A stretch of DNA of 14,930 bases, taken from contig WQST01000036.1 of NCBI GenBank assembly GCA_009787745.1, positions 1 through 14,930 on the forward strand, given 5' to 3'. The first letter of the stretch is position 1; every line of letters begins with the position of its first letter. Below are positions 5,467 to 14,002 of the stretch, piece by piece. The position numbers and the translations under genes are program-made. The notes below the pieces were generated by a model. That model was not told the origin of the DNA and did not search any database. It worked only from the letters and a program-made list of their open reading frames with translations. Source of the stretch: Lachnospiraceae bacterium. GTDB lineage: Bacteria; Bacillota; Clostridia; Lachnospirales; Lachnospiraceae.

Positions 5467-8400
5467 ATGAAGATAAAAAAATTCCTTAGTATTATTCTGG
5501 CAATAATAATTACCCTAAATTCATCATCATTATCAGCCTTAGCGGTAAATAATGATAATTTGAATAATTTCGTCATTGAAATCGATGATGAGCAGATAAA
5601 TGAAGACGAGCCGGAAGAAGATAACTTACCCGGCGAAGATGATTTTGATGCAGAGCCAAATAATGAAGAAGATATAGAAGATTCAGACGAGCCGGAAGAA
5701 GATTTTGCAGATGAAGCCGCCCTTCTTAATATAATAAATGACGAGCCTGACGATGTGGATTATGTCGGCGGAGAGATTATCATTGTTTTGGAATCATCCG
5801 TGACTCGCGGCTTTGCTCGTATGTCAACCGAGCACATGGCGGAAGCATTAGAAGAAACATTATCCGAATACCCGGGTTTGATTGATGAAGTAGCGGTTTT
5901 CGCCGATAATCAAACGTTGGCGACGGCATTATTGCCCGAAGGCATGAGTGTCGAAGAAGCAATTGCGGAATATGAAAAAAGCCCGCTGGTAAAATACGCA
6001 CAGCCGAATTATGTTTACGACCTTATGACGGAACCGATACCGGCTGTTCCTTTTGCCGCGGTACCGAATGATTCGCTGACGGGAAATCCGCGCGCCTACT
6101 ACCTGAGTTGGATCCGAACATATCAGGCATGGGAAATTTTGGCTAATTTTTCAGGGAGACCGAAAGTAAGGGTCGCTGTAATTGATTCACAGATTGATCT
6201 TAATCACGAAGATTTACAAAAAAATATCTTAAAGAATTTAGCGGTTAACATTCAAAATAGTAACTGGAATGATGTCAGCAAATGGAAGAGCTATAATTCG
6301 CCGGACGCACATGGAACTCATGTGGCAGGGCTAATCGCCGCTGATGCTAATAATAGCAAAGGTATCGCGGGTGTTGCTTCCGGTATGAATAATAATATTG
6401 TCGATATTATTCCGATTAATGTATTTGAGTGGGATGATGGTGAAAAAAAATATGGTTCGGCATTTACAACCAGCATCATCAAAGCTATTGATTATGCGGT
6501 TAAAAATGAAGCGAAAGTTATTAATATGAGTCTGGGTATGGCTACGGATAATGTTAATTACGATAATGCCTTCAAAGCGGCCATTGATAGTGCTGTTAGT
6601 AAAGGTGTTGTTGTCGTTGCCGCCGCCGGTAATGAAGGCAATGATGATAATTACGTTTTTCCGTCGGATTGGGCGAATGTCATTAGTATCATTAATGTAA
6701 GAGATATCAACACTAATACGATCCCTAATAGCTATTATCAATGGCATAACGGTGTATATGTCAATGAAAACCCCCGTCACTCAACTTCAAGCTTTGGTTC
6801 ATTAAAAAACATGTCTGCTCCCGGTGCGAGCGTTTTATCCACAGTTCCCGGAAATAACTATGCGAGTATGAACGGCACATCGATGGCTTCTCCCGTCGTC
6901 GCCGCTGTCGCGGCTATGATACGTTACGGAAACCCGAACCTGACCGTTGCGGAAGTCACGAATATCCTTCAACAAACCGCTACTGATGTTCATACTGTCG
7001 GTAAAGATGATCAGACCGGCTGGGGGATAGTTCATGCGGAAAGAGCGATTAGCGCTACTGTTGCGCCGAAGATATCAGTTTCGGCGATAAATCCATTTTC
7101 GAATCGATTGACGATAACCGGTACTTCGACTAATGTTACCTATAATATATATCGAAAGGTTGGTTCGAGCGGTACTTACACTTTGCATGTGTCAAACGTA
7201 TCTCCGCCAACCAACAGTTTTAATTATACCGATGCAGATAATGTAAACCCCGGAACACAGTATTTTTATCAAGTAACAACGAATGTTTCGGAACTTGAAA
7301 GCCTGAGAAGTACCGAGCAAAGTATTACAACCGCTTCGGCGGCGACGACCAGATTAGCGGCGGCGGCGGTATCAGGAACGGCGTTTAGAACGAATGTAAG
7401 TTGGAATGCCGTGAGTGTATCCGGGCTTCCCGCTCCCGCATATACGCTTGAACGAAAGCTGAGTTCGGAGTCTGATAGCGCATACACTACGATTTTTAAC
7501 AACGGTATTGAATCCGCTTTATTAACAGGACTAAGTTTTCAAGATACATCGGCAATGCCCGGTACGCAATATGTTTATCGCATCACTCCCTACTGGCAGT
7601 TTAATGGGGTGCCACGGGCAAGTGTTCCGTTTGTATCTGCGCTTTACAATGCTCCGGTAGTATTAGCACCGACGAATTTAAGGGCAAGTGTCAATACAGC
7701 GGGTACCGCAGTTTCATTGACTTGGTCAAGGCTGACAAACGCGACTAATTATATTATTTATCGGAAGCTTGATACCGAAGCAGAAAATGAATATCAGATA
7801 ATTGGCTCGATTACCGCTAGTAGTGCGACTGTAGCCTATAATGACACAAGTGTCGCATGGGGTGAAGTTTATGATTATCGGGTCGCGGCGGTCAATCAAC
7901 TGCCCGTCAGTACCCTCGAAGGAAACAAAAGCACCCCTGTTTCGGTGCGGTTCGGTCCGATTAGTGCGTCTTTAAATGCGAGTTTTAGCGGAAAAGCGCT
8001 AAGCCCTTTTGAAATCGAACTAAAGTGGTCAGCTGAACCAGACAGGACTTATAAAGTATATCGGCGTCTTACGGCGGCCGCCGTATGGGAAGAAATTGCA
8101 AGCGGGGTGAGCGCTTCGGGTGATAATGTTATATATGTTGATAATGCCGATGATGCCGGACTCGTGCCGGGCAGAGCATACCGCTATTCAATAGCAAGTG
8201 TTGACAGTGCAGGAAAAACCAGCGTTAACAGTGTTGAAAGGATTGTATCCGCAGGCGCTCTTCGTGCGCCCGGAGTTCCGGCAGTAGTTGCAAGCGGTCC
8301 GAATAATGCGGCGGTGACATGGACTGCCTCAAGTATGCCGCCTGCTGAATATGAAATCCATCGCCGGTTAACCGGCGGAAACAATGATTTTACAAAAGTA

Positions 8401-11400
8401 GGCTCAGTACCCGGTAATTTCTTGACATGGACAGATTGGAATGTAACCAATAGCACTTCATATCAATATAAAGTCATTGCGGTTTGGCAGTTAGGCAAGA
8501 GCGAATCAGGAGTAAGGGCATGGAATTCACCGGCGGCACTTCCGCGTCTGGCAGTTCCGACGGGACTTCGCGCCGCATCGCTGAGACCGACAGAAGTAGT
8601 CTTTTCTTGGGCAAGACTTGCGAATGTCGCCACTTATAATCAAGGGGCGGCGGGATATGAATTGTCTATTCCCGGTCATCCCGATGTAGCTAAACGAACC
8701 AAAAAAATCTATAATGCTGATATTGCCAATTTAGCCTTAGCAAATATCACTACAAGTATTGATGGTTTGCATCCAAGTACGGCATACGGCGTCTCTATTC
8801 GTGCTTTCTGGGAAAGGGCGGGAGAACCATTCGAATATGGTGCGTACAGTAACGAAGTAATATTTTCAACGACCGGCCCTGCGCCAAGCGGACTTCGGGT
8901 AGCCCCCAATTCAGCCAATGATATAAGCCTTAAACCGACAAGCGTGAGACTGCAATGGAATGCTGTTCGCGGAACGGCGACGGTACCGATACAGAATCCG
9001 ACAGGATATACCGTCTACAGAAACGGTGAAAGAATTGGTAATGTACTTGATAATAGTGTAAATACAATATTTGAATTTACTGATAATGGTCAGGTGCCGG
9101 GTCTGACACCGGGCGTAGCTACGGGGTATACAGTTCAGGCCTATTGGGGTACGGCAGGAACACCGGAAATACCCGGAACGCAACCGGGCGCTCTCAGTAC
9201 CGTCTTGACCGTAATACCCCCGGGGCTTGCTCCGAGCGGTTTAGCGTTTACGGCGGGCAGGGTGCGGGCGACAAGTGTTGAGATAACCTGGACTCGTATC
9301 ATAGCGGGGGTGAATAATGTAAACCACCATAATTTCGTTGGTTATAATATCTATGTAAACGGTAGTACGACTCCTGATAATCCGTCTCCGATTACACATA
9401 ATATGGCTTCTTCTTATACGGTTCAGAATCTTATCCCGCGAACGGCTAATACAGTAAGGGTAGTGGGGGTTTGGAATACTGCGAGCGGTCAAAGAGAAGG
9501 GATTTCCGCATCCAGAGCCGTAACCACGACCGGTCCCGCTCCGACGGGCTTTAAAGTTATAGGCCCCACATCTCCGACAAGTACAACGCTTACATGGAAT
9601 GACCTTTCCTTGAATACTGGTAATGTTTTACAAGTAGAAGGATTTTTGATAAATAAAAATGGTATCCCGTATGATTATAAGAAATACGATGAATCAATCA
9701 ATGGTGTGTGGACTTGGACAGATGATAATTTAACACCCGGTGTAACGGCAAGGTATACAATCCAAACCTGTTGGGGGGAAGATGCAACATTTACGGGAAC
9801 GACTTGGAATGGTAACGGATTACTCGGAATATTATCGAATGCAGTCACCGTAATTCCGCCCGGACCGATACCTGCGGGTATCAGAGCGCTGAATATTACT
9901 CCGATCGGATTCACTCTTGATTGGAACAATATCACAGGCGTCGCAAACCTAAATGGTTTGGAAGGATATCATGTTTACGTTAATAATCAGTTGGCGGCGA
10001 CTATTCCTTATGATGCCCTGACGAAACCAAGTATAGAATCAGGATTCTTTGTACCGGGTTCCGAAGTTGAGATACGCCCCAATACCAATTATCAGGTTAA
10101 GGTCGCAGGGGTTTGGAACGGTATTGAAGGCAGACAGAGCGCAATCGTAAATGTCAGAACCGTGGGTTCTGCTCCGAGTGGTTTCCGCGCAACGCGCACG
10201 GCATTAACAAGTGCTGATTTCCGCTGGAATGGGGTCACTTTTAATCCTGACGGCTATATCATTCGTCATTTCGTGAACGGTGAAATAGTGGATGAAACTA
10301 CGGAAGCTCATATTGACGGCAAAACCATATATGAACTTAATGATAAAATGGAAAAATTGATTCCCGGTACAGCGAATGTTTTCACGGTTCAGGCATATTG
10401 GGATGATGTTGATAAAGGCGGCGGGATTGTTTCGAATGCCGTGACGGTTACACCGGCAGGCGGAGCGCTTGATAGAAGCAGAATAACACAGACAAATCAA
10501 GGAGCAGATAGGTTAAGAATAATTTGGAACAGCGCATCCGCTGTTAATCACCAGAGTATTAGTATAGCATGTTATAAATGGTCTCTGTATGACGGTGAAG
10601 TATTGGTTAGGGAAGGGAAGACGACGACGGCGGCACAGACACAGTCAGATATAATCACGGGACTTATACCAAATAAAGTTTATACCGCTCAAGTTCAAAC
10701 GATATTGAAAATCAATGGGACTGACGTTTACGGAAGCCGTGTTTCCAATAATGTCAGAACAGCGATTGGGGCGGCACCCACATGGGTAAACAACACCGTA
10801 ACCCCGACATCCGTGACTTTGAATTGGAATCCGGTAGCTAATGCGGCAGGATATGAGGTATTCAAAACAACGGTTGTTAATGCGGCATTTACGCATACAT
10901 CTGTCGTGAAGGCGGCTGGTGTTACTGATGTTATCGGTACTTCATGGACTGATTCCACGGTTAACCCGGGCGTCAGAGTACGCTATTTTGTCCGTGCTTT
11001 ATGGGCGACGGATAGCATGGGTAATGTTCCCGGGAATGTGTCTGTTGTGAGAGATATAATCCCGAACGGAGCTGCCCCGTCATGGGTATCAAGCGGTGTG
11101 ACAAATGATAAAGTGACTTTGACATGGAAAGCGCCGGCCTCTGCAAACGATGTCAAAGGTTATGCGATATATAGGATAGATAATTCAACTAATGCGGCGT
11201 TTACCCATCCGGATGTCAGAGAGGTTAAAAGGGTAGCTAATAATGTCTTTACATGGACCGATGAGGATGTACTGCCCGGTCAGTCAATCCGATACTTTGT
11301 CTGTTCATTATACGGTAATGACAATAGACCCGGTACCCCTACTGTCGGACGAAATATAAGAATACTCGGAACGAATCCGGCGGCGCCGACAGGATTAAGG

Positions 11401-12378
11401 ATGATCGCGGGCACGCTTACAGGTTCAAGCGTCCGCATAGCATGGAATCCCGTTAATCAAAGGGTAAACAATCAATTCGTCAGCGGTTATCTGATTACAC
11501 GCACAGAAGTTGCTAATCCTAATAATATAAAGCGTGAATATATAACTTTACAAGAGTATCAGAATCGCGGAAACGCCTGGACGGATAACAGTCTCATCCC
11601 AAGTATACAAGTAAGGTACACAGTACAGGCATGTTGGGAAAACCCCGGTAAAGACCTCTCCGGGAATTGGCTGATAAGCGAAGCCAGACCCGGTTCGAGT
11701 TCGGCTATTCTAACCGTAACCCCTCCCGGAGTCGCTCCGGCCGGGGTAAGGGTTACGATACGGAATCCCGTCGAAATTAGTGTGTCATGGAATGCTGTAC
11801 CGAATGTTGCGGGAGCGGAGTTTGTCGGTTATGATGTATATCTTTATGAAGGAACAGGAGTTACCCGTAATCCCAATCCGATAGATGAAAATCTTAAAGT
11901 TAAGGGATTGACCGCCAATTTCGCGGACTTAACTCCCGGAATGCAGTATTCGGTTAATGTCGTCCCGATTTGGAAAACCAATGCGGGAGGAAATGATGAA
12001 TTCGAAGGCAGGGCGAGTGTATTTGTTAATGCCCGCACAGCCGGTCCGGCTCCAACCGCATTACGGGCAGTAAATGTCACAAATGCAGGAGTCGTCCTGC
12101 AATGGACGCCGCCTGCTAATGCGGAAGCTATTGGTGTCAAAGGATATTTAATCTTACGTAACGGAGTTGTCTTTGATTATGTCAGTTTAAATGATCATGA
12201 AGGAAAGAATTTTTCATGGATTGATGAAAGACCACTGCGCGGCACAGCGGTTAACTACAGCGTCAGGGCATGTTGGGAAGAATCGAAATCAATGGATATT
12301 GCGGGCAACCTATGGAATGGCGACGGCAAACCGGGCAATGTATCAGGAGTTACAAGAGTCACGGCACCGTGGGTTTAG
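5467..12378 (+). CDS. Secreted subtilisin-like (S8) serine protease with about 17 Fn3-like modules
   Basis: This 2,303-residue exported protein starts with a signal peptide (MKIKKFLSIILAIIITL...SALA, probable cleavage after residue 26). Next come a very acidic linker (about 38-98), a propeptide-like region (about 98-195) ending YAQPNYVYDL, and an S8 catalytic domain (about 198-531). The triad is Asp240 in AVIDSQID, His282 in DAHGTHVAG and Ser472 in NGTSMASP; Asn389 in AAGNEGN is the oxyanion residue. The usual DTG/DSG at the catalytic Asp reads DSQ. The rest is about 17 beta-sandwich modules of fibronectin III type. No LPxTG motif, S-layer domain or membrane anchor is visible at the end (VTRVTAPWV), so it may be released or held by its modules. 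ATG 5467 is preferred because it begins the signal peptide and has GGAG upstream; ATG 5449 in the same frame lacks a ribosome site. Substrate unknown. Confidence 0.9.
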   Translation: MKIKKFLSIILAIIITLNSSSLSALAVNNDNLNNFVIEIDDEQINEDEPEEDNLPGEDDFDAEPNNEEDIEDSDEPEEDFADEAALLNIINDEPDDVDYVGGEIIIVLESSVTRGFARMSTEHMAEALEETLSEYPGLIDEVAVFADNQTLATALLPEGMSVEEAIAEYEKSPLVKYAQPNYVYDLMTEPIPAVPFAAVPNDSLTGNPRAYYLSWIRTYQAWEILANFSGRPKVRVAVIDSQIDLNHEDLQKNILKNLAVNIQNSNWNDVSKWKSYNSPDAHGTHVAGLIAADANNSKGIAGVASGMNNNIVDIIPINVFEWDDGEKKYGSAFTTSIIKAIDYAVKNEAKVINMSLGMATDNVNYDNAFKAAIDSAVSKGVVVVAAAGNEGNDDNYVFPSDWANVISIINVRDINTNTIPNSYYQWHNGVYVNENPRHSTSSFGSLKNMSAPGASVLSTVPGNNYASMNGTSMASPVVAAVAAMIRYGNPNLTVAEVTNILQQTATDVHTVGKDDQTGWGIVHAERAISATVAPKISVSAINPFSNRLTITGTSTNVTYNIYRKVGSSGTYTLHVSNVSPPTNSFNYTDADNVNPGTQYFYQVTTNVSELESLRSTEQSITTASAATTRLAAAAVSGTAFRTNVSWNAVSVSGLPAPAYTLERKLSSESDSAYTTIFNNGIESALLTGLSFQDTSAMPGTQYVYRITPYWQFNGVPRASVPFVSALYNAPVVLAPTNLRASVNTAGTAVSLTWSRLTNATNYIIYRKLDTEAENEYQIIGSITASSATVAYNDTSVAWGEVYDYRVAAVNQLPVSTLEGNKSTPVSVRFGPISASLNASFSGKALSPFEIELKWSAEPDRTYKVYRRLTAAAVWEEIASGVSASGDNVIYVDNADDAGLVPGRAYRYSIASVDSAGKTSVNSVERIVSAGALRAPGVPAVVASGPNNAAVTWTASSMPPAEYEIHRRLTGGNNDFTKVGSVPGNFLTWTDWNVTNSTSYQYKVIAVWQLGKSESGVRAWNSPAALPRLAVPTGLRAASLRPTEVVFSWARLANVATYNQGAAGYELSIPGHPDVAKRTKKIYNADIANLALANITTSIDGLHPSTAYGVSIRAFWERAGEPFEYGAYSNEVIFSTTGPAPSGLRVAPNSANDISLKPTSVRLQWNAVRGTATVPIQNPTGYTVYRNGERIGNVLDNSVNTIFEFTDNGQVPGLTPGVATGYTVQAYWGTAGTPEIPGTQPGALSTVLTVIPPGLAPSGLAFTAGRVRATSVEITWTRIIAGVNNVNHHNFVGYNIYVNGSTTPDNPSPITHNMASSYTVQNLIPRTANTVRVVGVWNTASGQREGISASRAVTTTGPAPTGFKVIGPTSPTSTTLTWNDLSLNTGNVLQVEGFLINKNGIPYDYKKYDESINGVWTWTDDNLTPGVTARYTIQTCWGEDATFTGTTWNGNGLLGILSNAVTVIPPGPIPAGIRALNITPIGFTLDWNNITGVANLNGLEGYHVYVNNQLAATIPYDALTKPSIESGFFVPGSEVEIRPNTNYQVKVAGVWNGIEGRQSAIVNVRTVGSAPSGFRATRTALTSADFRWNGVTFNPDGYIIRHFVNGEIVDETTEAHIDGKTIYELNDKMEKLIPGTANVFTVQAYWDDVDKGGGIVSNAVTVTPAGGALDRSRITQTNQGADRLRIIWNSASAVNHQSISIACYKWSLYDGEVLVREGKTTTAAQTQSDIITGLIPNKVYTAQVQTILKINGTDVYGSRVSNNVRTAIGAAPTWVNNTVTPTSVTLNWNPVANAAGYEVFKTTVVNAAFTHTSVVKAAGVTDVIGTSWTDSTVNPGVRVRYFVRALWATDSMGNVPGNVSVVRDIIPNGAAPSWVSSGVTNDKVTLTWKAPASANDVKGYAIYRIDNSTNAAFTHPDVREVKRVANNVFTWTDEDVLPGQSIRYFVCSLYGNDNRPGTPTVGRNIRILGTNPAAPTGLRMIAGTLTGSSVRIAWNPVNQRVNNQFVSGYLITRTEVANPNNIKREYITLQEYQNRGNAWTDNSLIPSIQVRYTVQACWENPGKDLSGNWLISEARPGSSSAILTVTPPGVAPAGVRVTIRNPVEISVSWNAVPNVAGAEFVGYDVYLYEGTGVTRNPNPIDENLKVKGLTANFADLTPGMQYSVNVVPIWKTNAGGNDEFEGRASVFVNARTAGPAPTALRAVNVTNAGVVLQWTPPANAEAIGVKGYLILRNGVVFDYVSLNDHEGKNFSWIDERPLRGTAVNYSVRACWEESKSMDIAGNLWNGDGKPGNVSGVTRVTAPWV
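5605..5703 (+). repeat. 18-bp direct repeat in the acidic linker of the protease gene
   Basis: GACGAGCCGGAAGAAGAT occurs at 5605-5622 and again, perfectly, at 5686-5703, 81 bases (27 codons) apart and in the same reading frame. Both copies encode DEPEED. An in-frame repeat like this allows the linker to lengthen or shorten by 27 residues through slippage or recombination. Confidence 0.8.
7063..12378 (+). repeat. Array of about 17 Fn3-like protein modules, from module 6 largely alternating in two types
   Basis: Modules of about 85-120 residues follow one another to the stop codon. Readable boundaries include 8551, 8890, 9238, 9547, 9877, 10180, 10465, 10783, 11083, 11392, 11743 and 12058. Most have a W near the B strand (LTWN, VSWNAV), a Y-x-(V/I)-Y-(R/V) strand and a PG-x-x-x-x-Y turn. 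From module 6 two types are seen. Type A ends with (Y/F)TVQA(C/Y)W and VTVIPPG. Type B ends with a VxGVW or similar strand and VRTxGxAP. The order of modules 6-17 is B A B A B A B A' A' A B A, where A' marks two variants (modules 13 and 14). Copies have diverged too far to be obvious at the DNA level. Boundaries of modules 1-5 are approximate. Confidence 0.8.
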
Positions 12379-12389
12379 AGGAAAATAAC

Positions 12390-13067
12390 ATGGTGATTTT
12401 AATTCTTGAAGATGATACCGCACTCTGCAAAGGGATTGAAATGGCTCTCGCCGCTCCCGAACGGTGCTTTGCGCTTTGTCACAACATAGCGGCGGCAAAA
12501 GCGGCGATGCAAAACAAAAGACCCGGTTTATTTATTTTGGACATCAACCTACCGGATGGGTCAGGATTAAACTTTTGCGCGGAACTTCGGTCTGCGGGTT
12601 ATGATGTACCAATCCTTATGCTGACCGCGAACGATACGGAAATGGATATGGTGACAGGATTAAATTGCGGTGCGGATGATTACGTTACAAAACCTTTTTC
12701 GCTTGCCGTTCTTCGGGCGAGAATAGAAGCTTTATTACGGCGCGGTTCTCATAATGACGGAAAAGTTTTTATGGGAGATTTCATGTTTGATTTTGAAACC
12801 ATGCGCTTTGAAAAGAATAATCAAACCATCGAATTATCTAAAACTGAAGCGCGGCTGTTGCAATTATTCATAGCCAACAAGGGGCAAACGCTTACGCGCG
12901 AACGATTGCAGACGTTGATATGGCCGGACGGTACGGAATACGTTGATGAGAATGCTTTATCCGTAGCGGTGCGCCGGCTCCGCGCAAAATTAGAAGATGC
13001 CCCCTCTAATCCGCAGTTTATCAAAACCGTTCACGGTATCGGGTATAAATGGGCGGTGAGCCTGTGA
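12390..13067 (+). CDS. OmpR/PhoB-family response regulator
   Basis: The 225-residue product has an N-terminal receiver domain with the acidic pair Asp8-Asp9 (LILEDD), phosphoacceptor Asp51 (LDINLPDGSG), Thr79 (MLTAND) and Lys101 (YVTKPFS). A C-terminal winged-helix DNA-binding domain follows (ELSKTEARLL, TRERLQTLIW, ENALSVAVRRLRAKLED, IKTVHGIGYKW). ATG 12390 was chosen because AGAGGAAA (12377-12384) precedes it at good spacing and the receiver fold begins at once; the frame is open upstream to 12270, but that would overlap the protease gene. It starts 11 bases after the protease stop with no terminator or obvious promoter between. The stop overlaps the start of the kinase gene by four bases (GTGA), indicating translational coupling. 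Its likely target is the direct-repeat promoter region at 13934-13976. Confidence 0.95.
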   Translation: MVILILEDDTALCKGIEMALAAPERCFALCHNIAAAKAAMQNKRPGLFILDINLPDGSGLNFCAELRSAGYDVPILMLTANDTEMDMVTGLNCGADDYVTKPFSLAVLRARIEALLRRGSHNDGKVFMGDFMFDFETMRFEKNNQTIELSKTEARLLQLFIANKGQTLTRERLQTLIWPDGTEYVDENALSVAVRRLRAKLEDAPSNPQFIKTVHGIGYKWAVSL

Positions 13068-13912
13068 TTTTTGGTAATAATAAAAAGCTGTTGCAGAAAT
13101 TGGACGAGATGATTGACGAGGCAATCGCAGGGACATTTCAAACCGAATCGTATGATGAAAGCCTGTTATCGAAAGTCGAATCAAAAATGGTTAGGTTCAT
13201 AGAACAATCGAGATTAAGGCATGAACAAATAGAGGGCGAGCGCGGGCGTGTCCGTTCACTGATTGGCGACATATCCCATCAGACGAAAACGCCGCTTGCT
13301 AATATCGCACTCTATTCGCAGTTACTCGCGGAACAAGGTTTGACTGATGAACAGTCTAAACTCGTCAGACAAATAACCGCAAGCTCGGACAAATTGAATT
13401 TTTTAATACAGTCGCTTGTTAAAACATCACGATTGGAAAGCGGCGTATTGAAAATTGAACCGAAACCCGGAAATGTATATGACTTGGTATCCGCCGCCAT
13501 TGCCGAGTGCAAGGGTCTTGCCGCCGCAAAGAGGATAACGCTTTCTGTCGCTCATGCTGATGCGCCGATTACCGCGTTATATGATTCCCGATGGTGTACG
13601 GAGGCGCTTTTTAATATTATAGAAAATGCCTTGAAGTATTCACCTGAAAACGGTCGCGTGACTATTTCGTTGGCGGAATATGAAATGTTTATCCGCATAG
13701 ATGTAACCGATACGGGGCGCGGAATCCGCGCGGACGATTTGCCGAAAGTATTCGGACGCTTTTGGCGGTCGGAAGAATCAGCGGACAGCTCCGGCGTTGG
13801 TATCGGATTGTATCTTGCCCGTGAGATTATTATAGCTTGCGGCGGATATATAAAAGTCAGTTCGGATATCGGGAAAGGCTCAGTATTTTCGGTGTTTCTT
13901 TCAAAACTGTGA
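13064..13912 (+). CDS. Soluble sensor histidine kinase, partner of the OmpR-type regulator
   Basis: This 282-residue kinase has a dimerisation and phosphoacceptor helix with His72 in ISHQTKTPLANI. The HATPase domain carries the N box (NIIENALKYS, Asn188), G1 box (DTGRG, Asp216), F box (FGRFWRS) and G2 box (GVGIGLYLA). There is no signal peptide, membrane helix or recognisable sensor domain; the 60 residues before the H box are charged and helical (KLLQKLDEMIDEAIAG, then a coiled-coil-like stretch). It is therefore cytoplasmic and must sense an internal signal or a partner such as the neighbouring ABC transporter (inference). GTG 13064 is preferred: it overlaps the regulator stop as GTGA and gives the N-terminus typical of related small kinases. 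The ATG at 13049 in the same frame would add five residues. Confidence 0.93.
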   Translation: MIFGNNKKLLQKLDEMIDEAIAGTFQTESYDESLLSKVESKMVRFIEQSRLRHEQIEGERGRVRSLIGDISHQTKTPLANIALYSQLLAEQGLTDEQSKLVRQITASSDKLNFLIQSLVKTSRLESGVLKIEPKPGNVYDLVSAAIAECKGLAAAKRITLSVAHADAPITALYDSRWCTEALFNIIENALKYSPENGRVTISLAEYEMFIRIDVTDTGRGIRADDLPKVFGRFWRSEESADSSGVGIGLYLAREIIIACGGYIKVSSDIGKGSVFSVFLSKL

Positions 13913-13917
13913 AGATT

Positions 13918-13943
13918 AACTTCTTTCAAAAATGAAAGAAGTT
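13918..13943 (+). promoter_or_regulatory. Perfect 11-bp inverted repeat after the kinase gene
   Basis: AACTTCTTTCA (13918-13928) and TGAAAGAAGTT (13933-13943) form a perfect 11-bp stem with an AAAA loop, six bases after the kinase stop. There is no T tract afterwards on the + strand, so it is a poor + strand terminator. Its right arm is also the first of the three 11-bp direct repeats upstream of the ABC genes, so it may serve as a protein-binding site, an mRNA end-protecting hairpin, or both. Confidence 0.6.
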
Positions 13944-13976
13944 GGAAAGATTCTCGAAAGATTTGTACTCTACAAT
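13934..13976 (+). promoter_or_regulatory. Triple 11-bp direct repeat and -10 box: likely response-regulator-activated promoter
   Basis: GAAAGAAG (13934-13941), GAAAGATT (13945-13952) and GAAAGATT (13956-13963) start exactly 11 bases apart, about one helical turn. They are followed by TACAAT (13971-13976). The position where a -35 should lie (13948-13953, AGATTC) does not resemble TTGACA and is covered by the repeats. OmpR-family regulators typically bind tandem direct repeats next to or over a weak -35, so this reads as an activated promoter for the ABC genes. The regulator encoded at 12390-13067 is the obvious candidate. Confidence 0.6.
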
Positions 13977-13979
13977 AAA

Positions 13980-14002
13980 GACAGTCGGAGAATTCGGCTG
14001 TC
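13980..14002 (+). promoter_or_regulatory. Hairpin at the predicted 5' end of the ABC transporter mRNA
   Basis: GACAGTCG (13980-13987) pairs with CGGCTGTC (13995-14002) over eight positions with one G-U, around a seven-base loop. It would lie at the very start of a transcript from the TACAAT box and is followed by ATTATTATTTT and then the ribosome site GGAGGG. It could protect the mRNA 5' end or act as a weak attenuator. Confidence 0.45.

Noticed and set aside
6331..12140. Many antisense ORFs of 66-149 codons opposite the protease gene
   Set aside because: They have no ribosome sites or recognisable motifs and arise from the codon use of the Fn3-rich coding strand.
12350..12378. Sortase (LPxTG-like) or other cell-wall anchor at the protease C-terminus
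   Set aside because: The protein ends VTRVTAPWV with no LPxTG, hydrophobic helix or basic tail.
7063..12378. CRISPR-like or DNA-level tandem repeat in the long repetitive gene
   Set aside because: The repetition is at the protein-module level (about 300 bp period) with strongly diverged DNA; there are no short identical repeats with regular spacers.
12191..12389. Upstream extension of the response regulator (from 12270) and a separate + strand ORF at 12191-12388
   Set aside because: Both overlap the last Fn3-like module of the protease in another frame; the regulator's receiver domain and ribosome site begin at 12390.
13918..13943. Rho-independent terminator after the kinase gene
   Set aside because: The stem is perfect, but it is AT-rich and lacks a downstream T tract, so I list it only as an inverted repeat of regulatory type.
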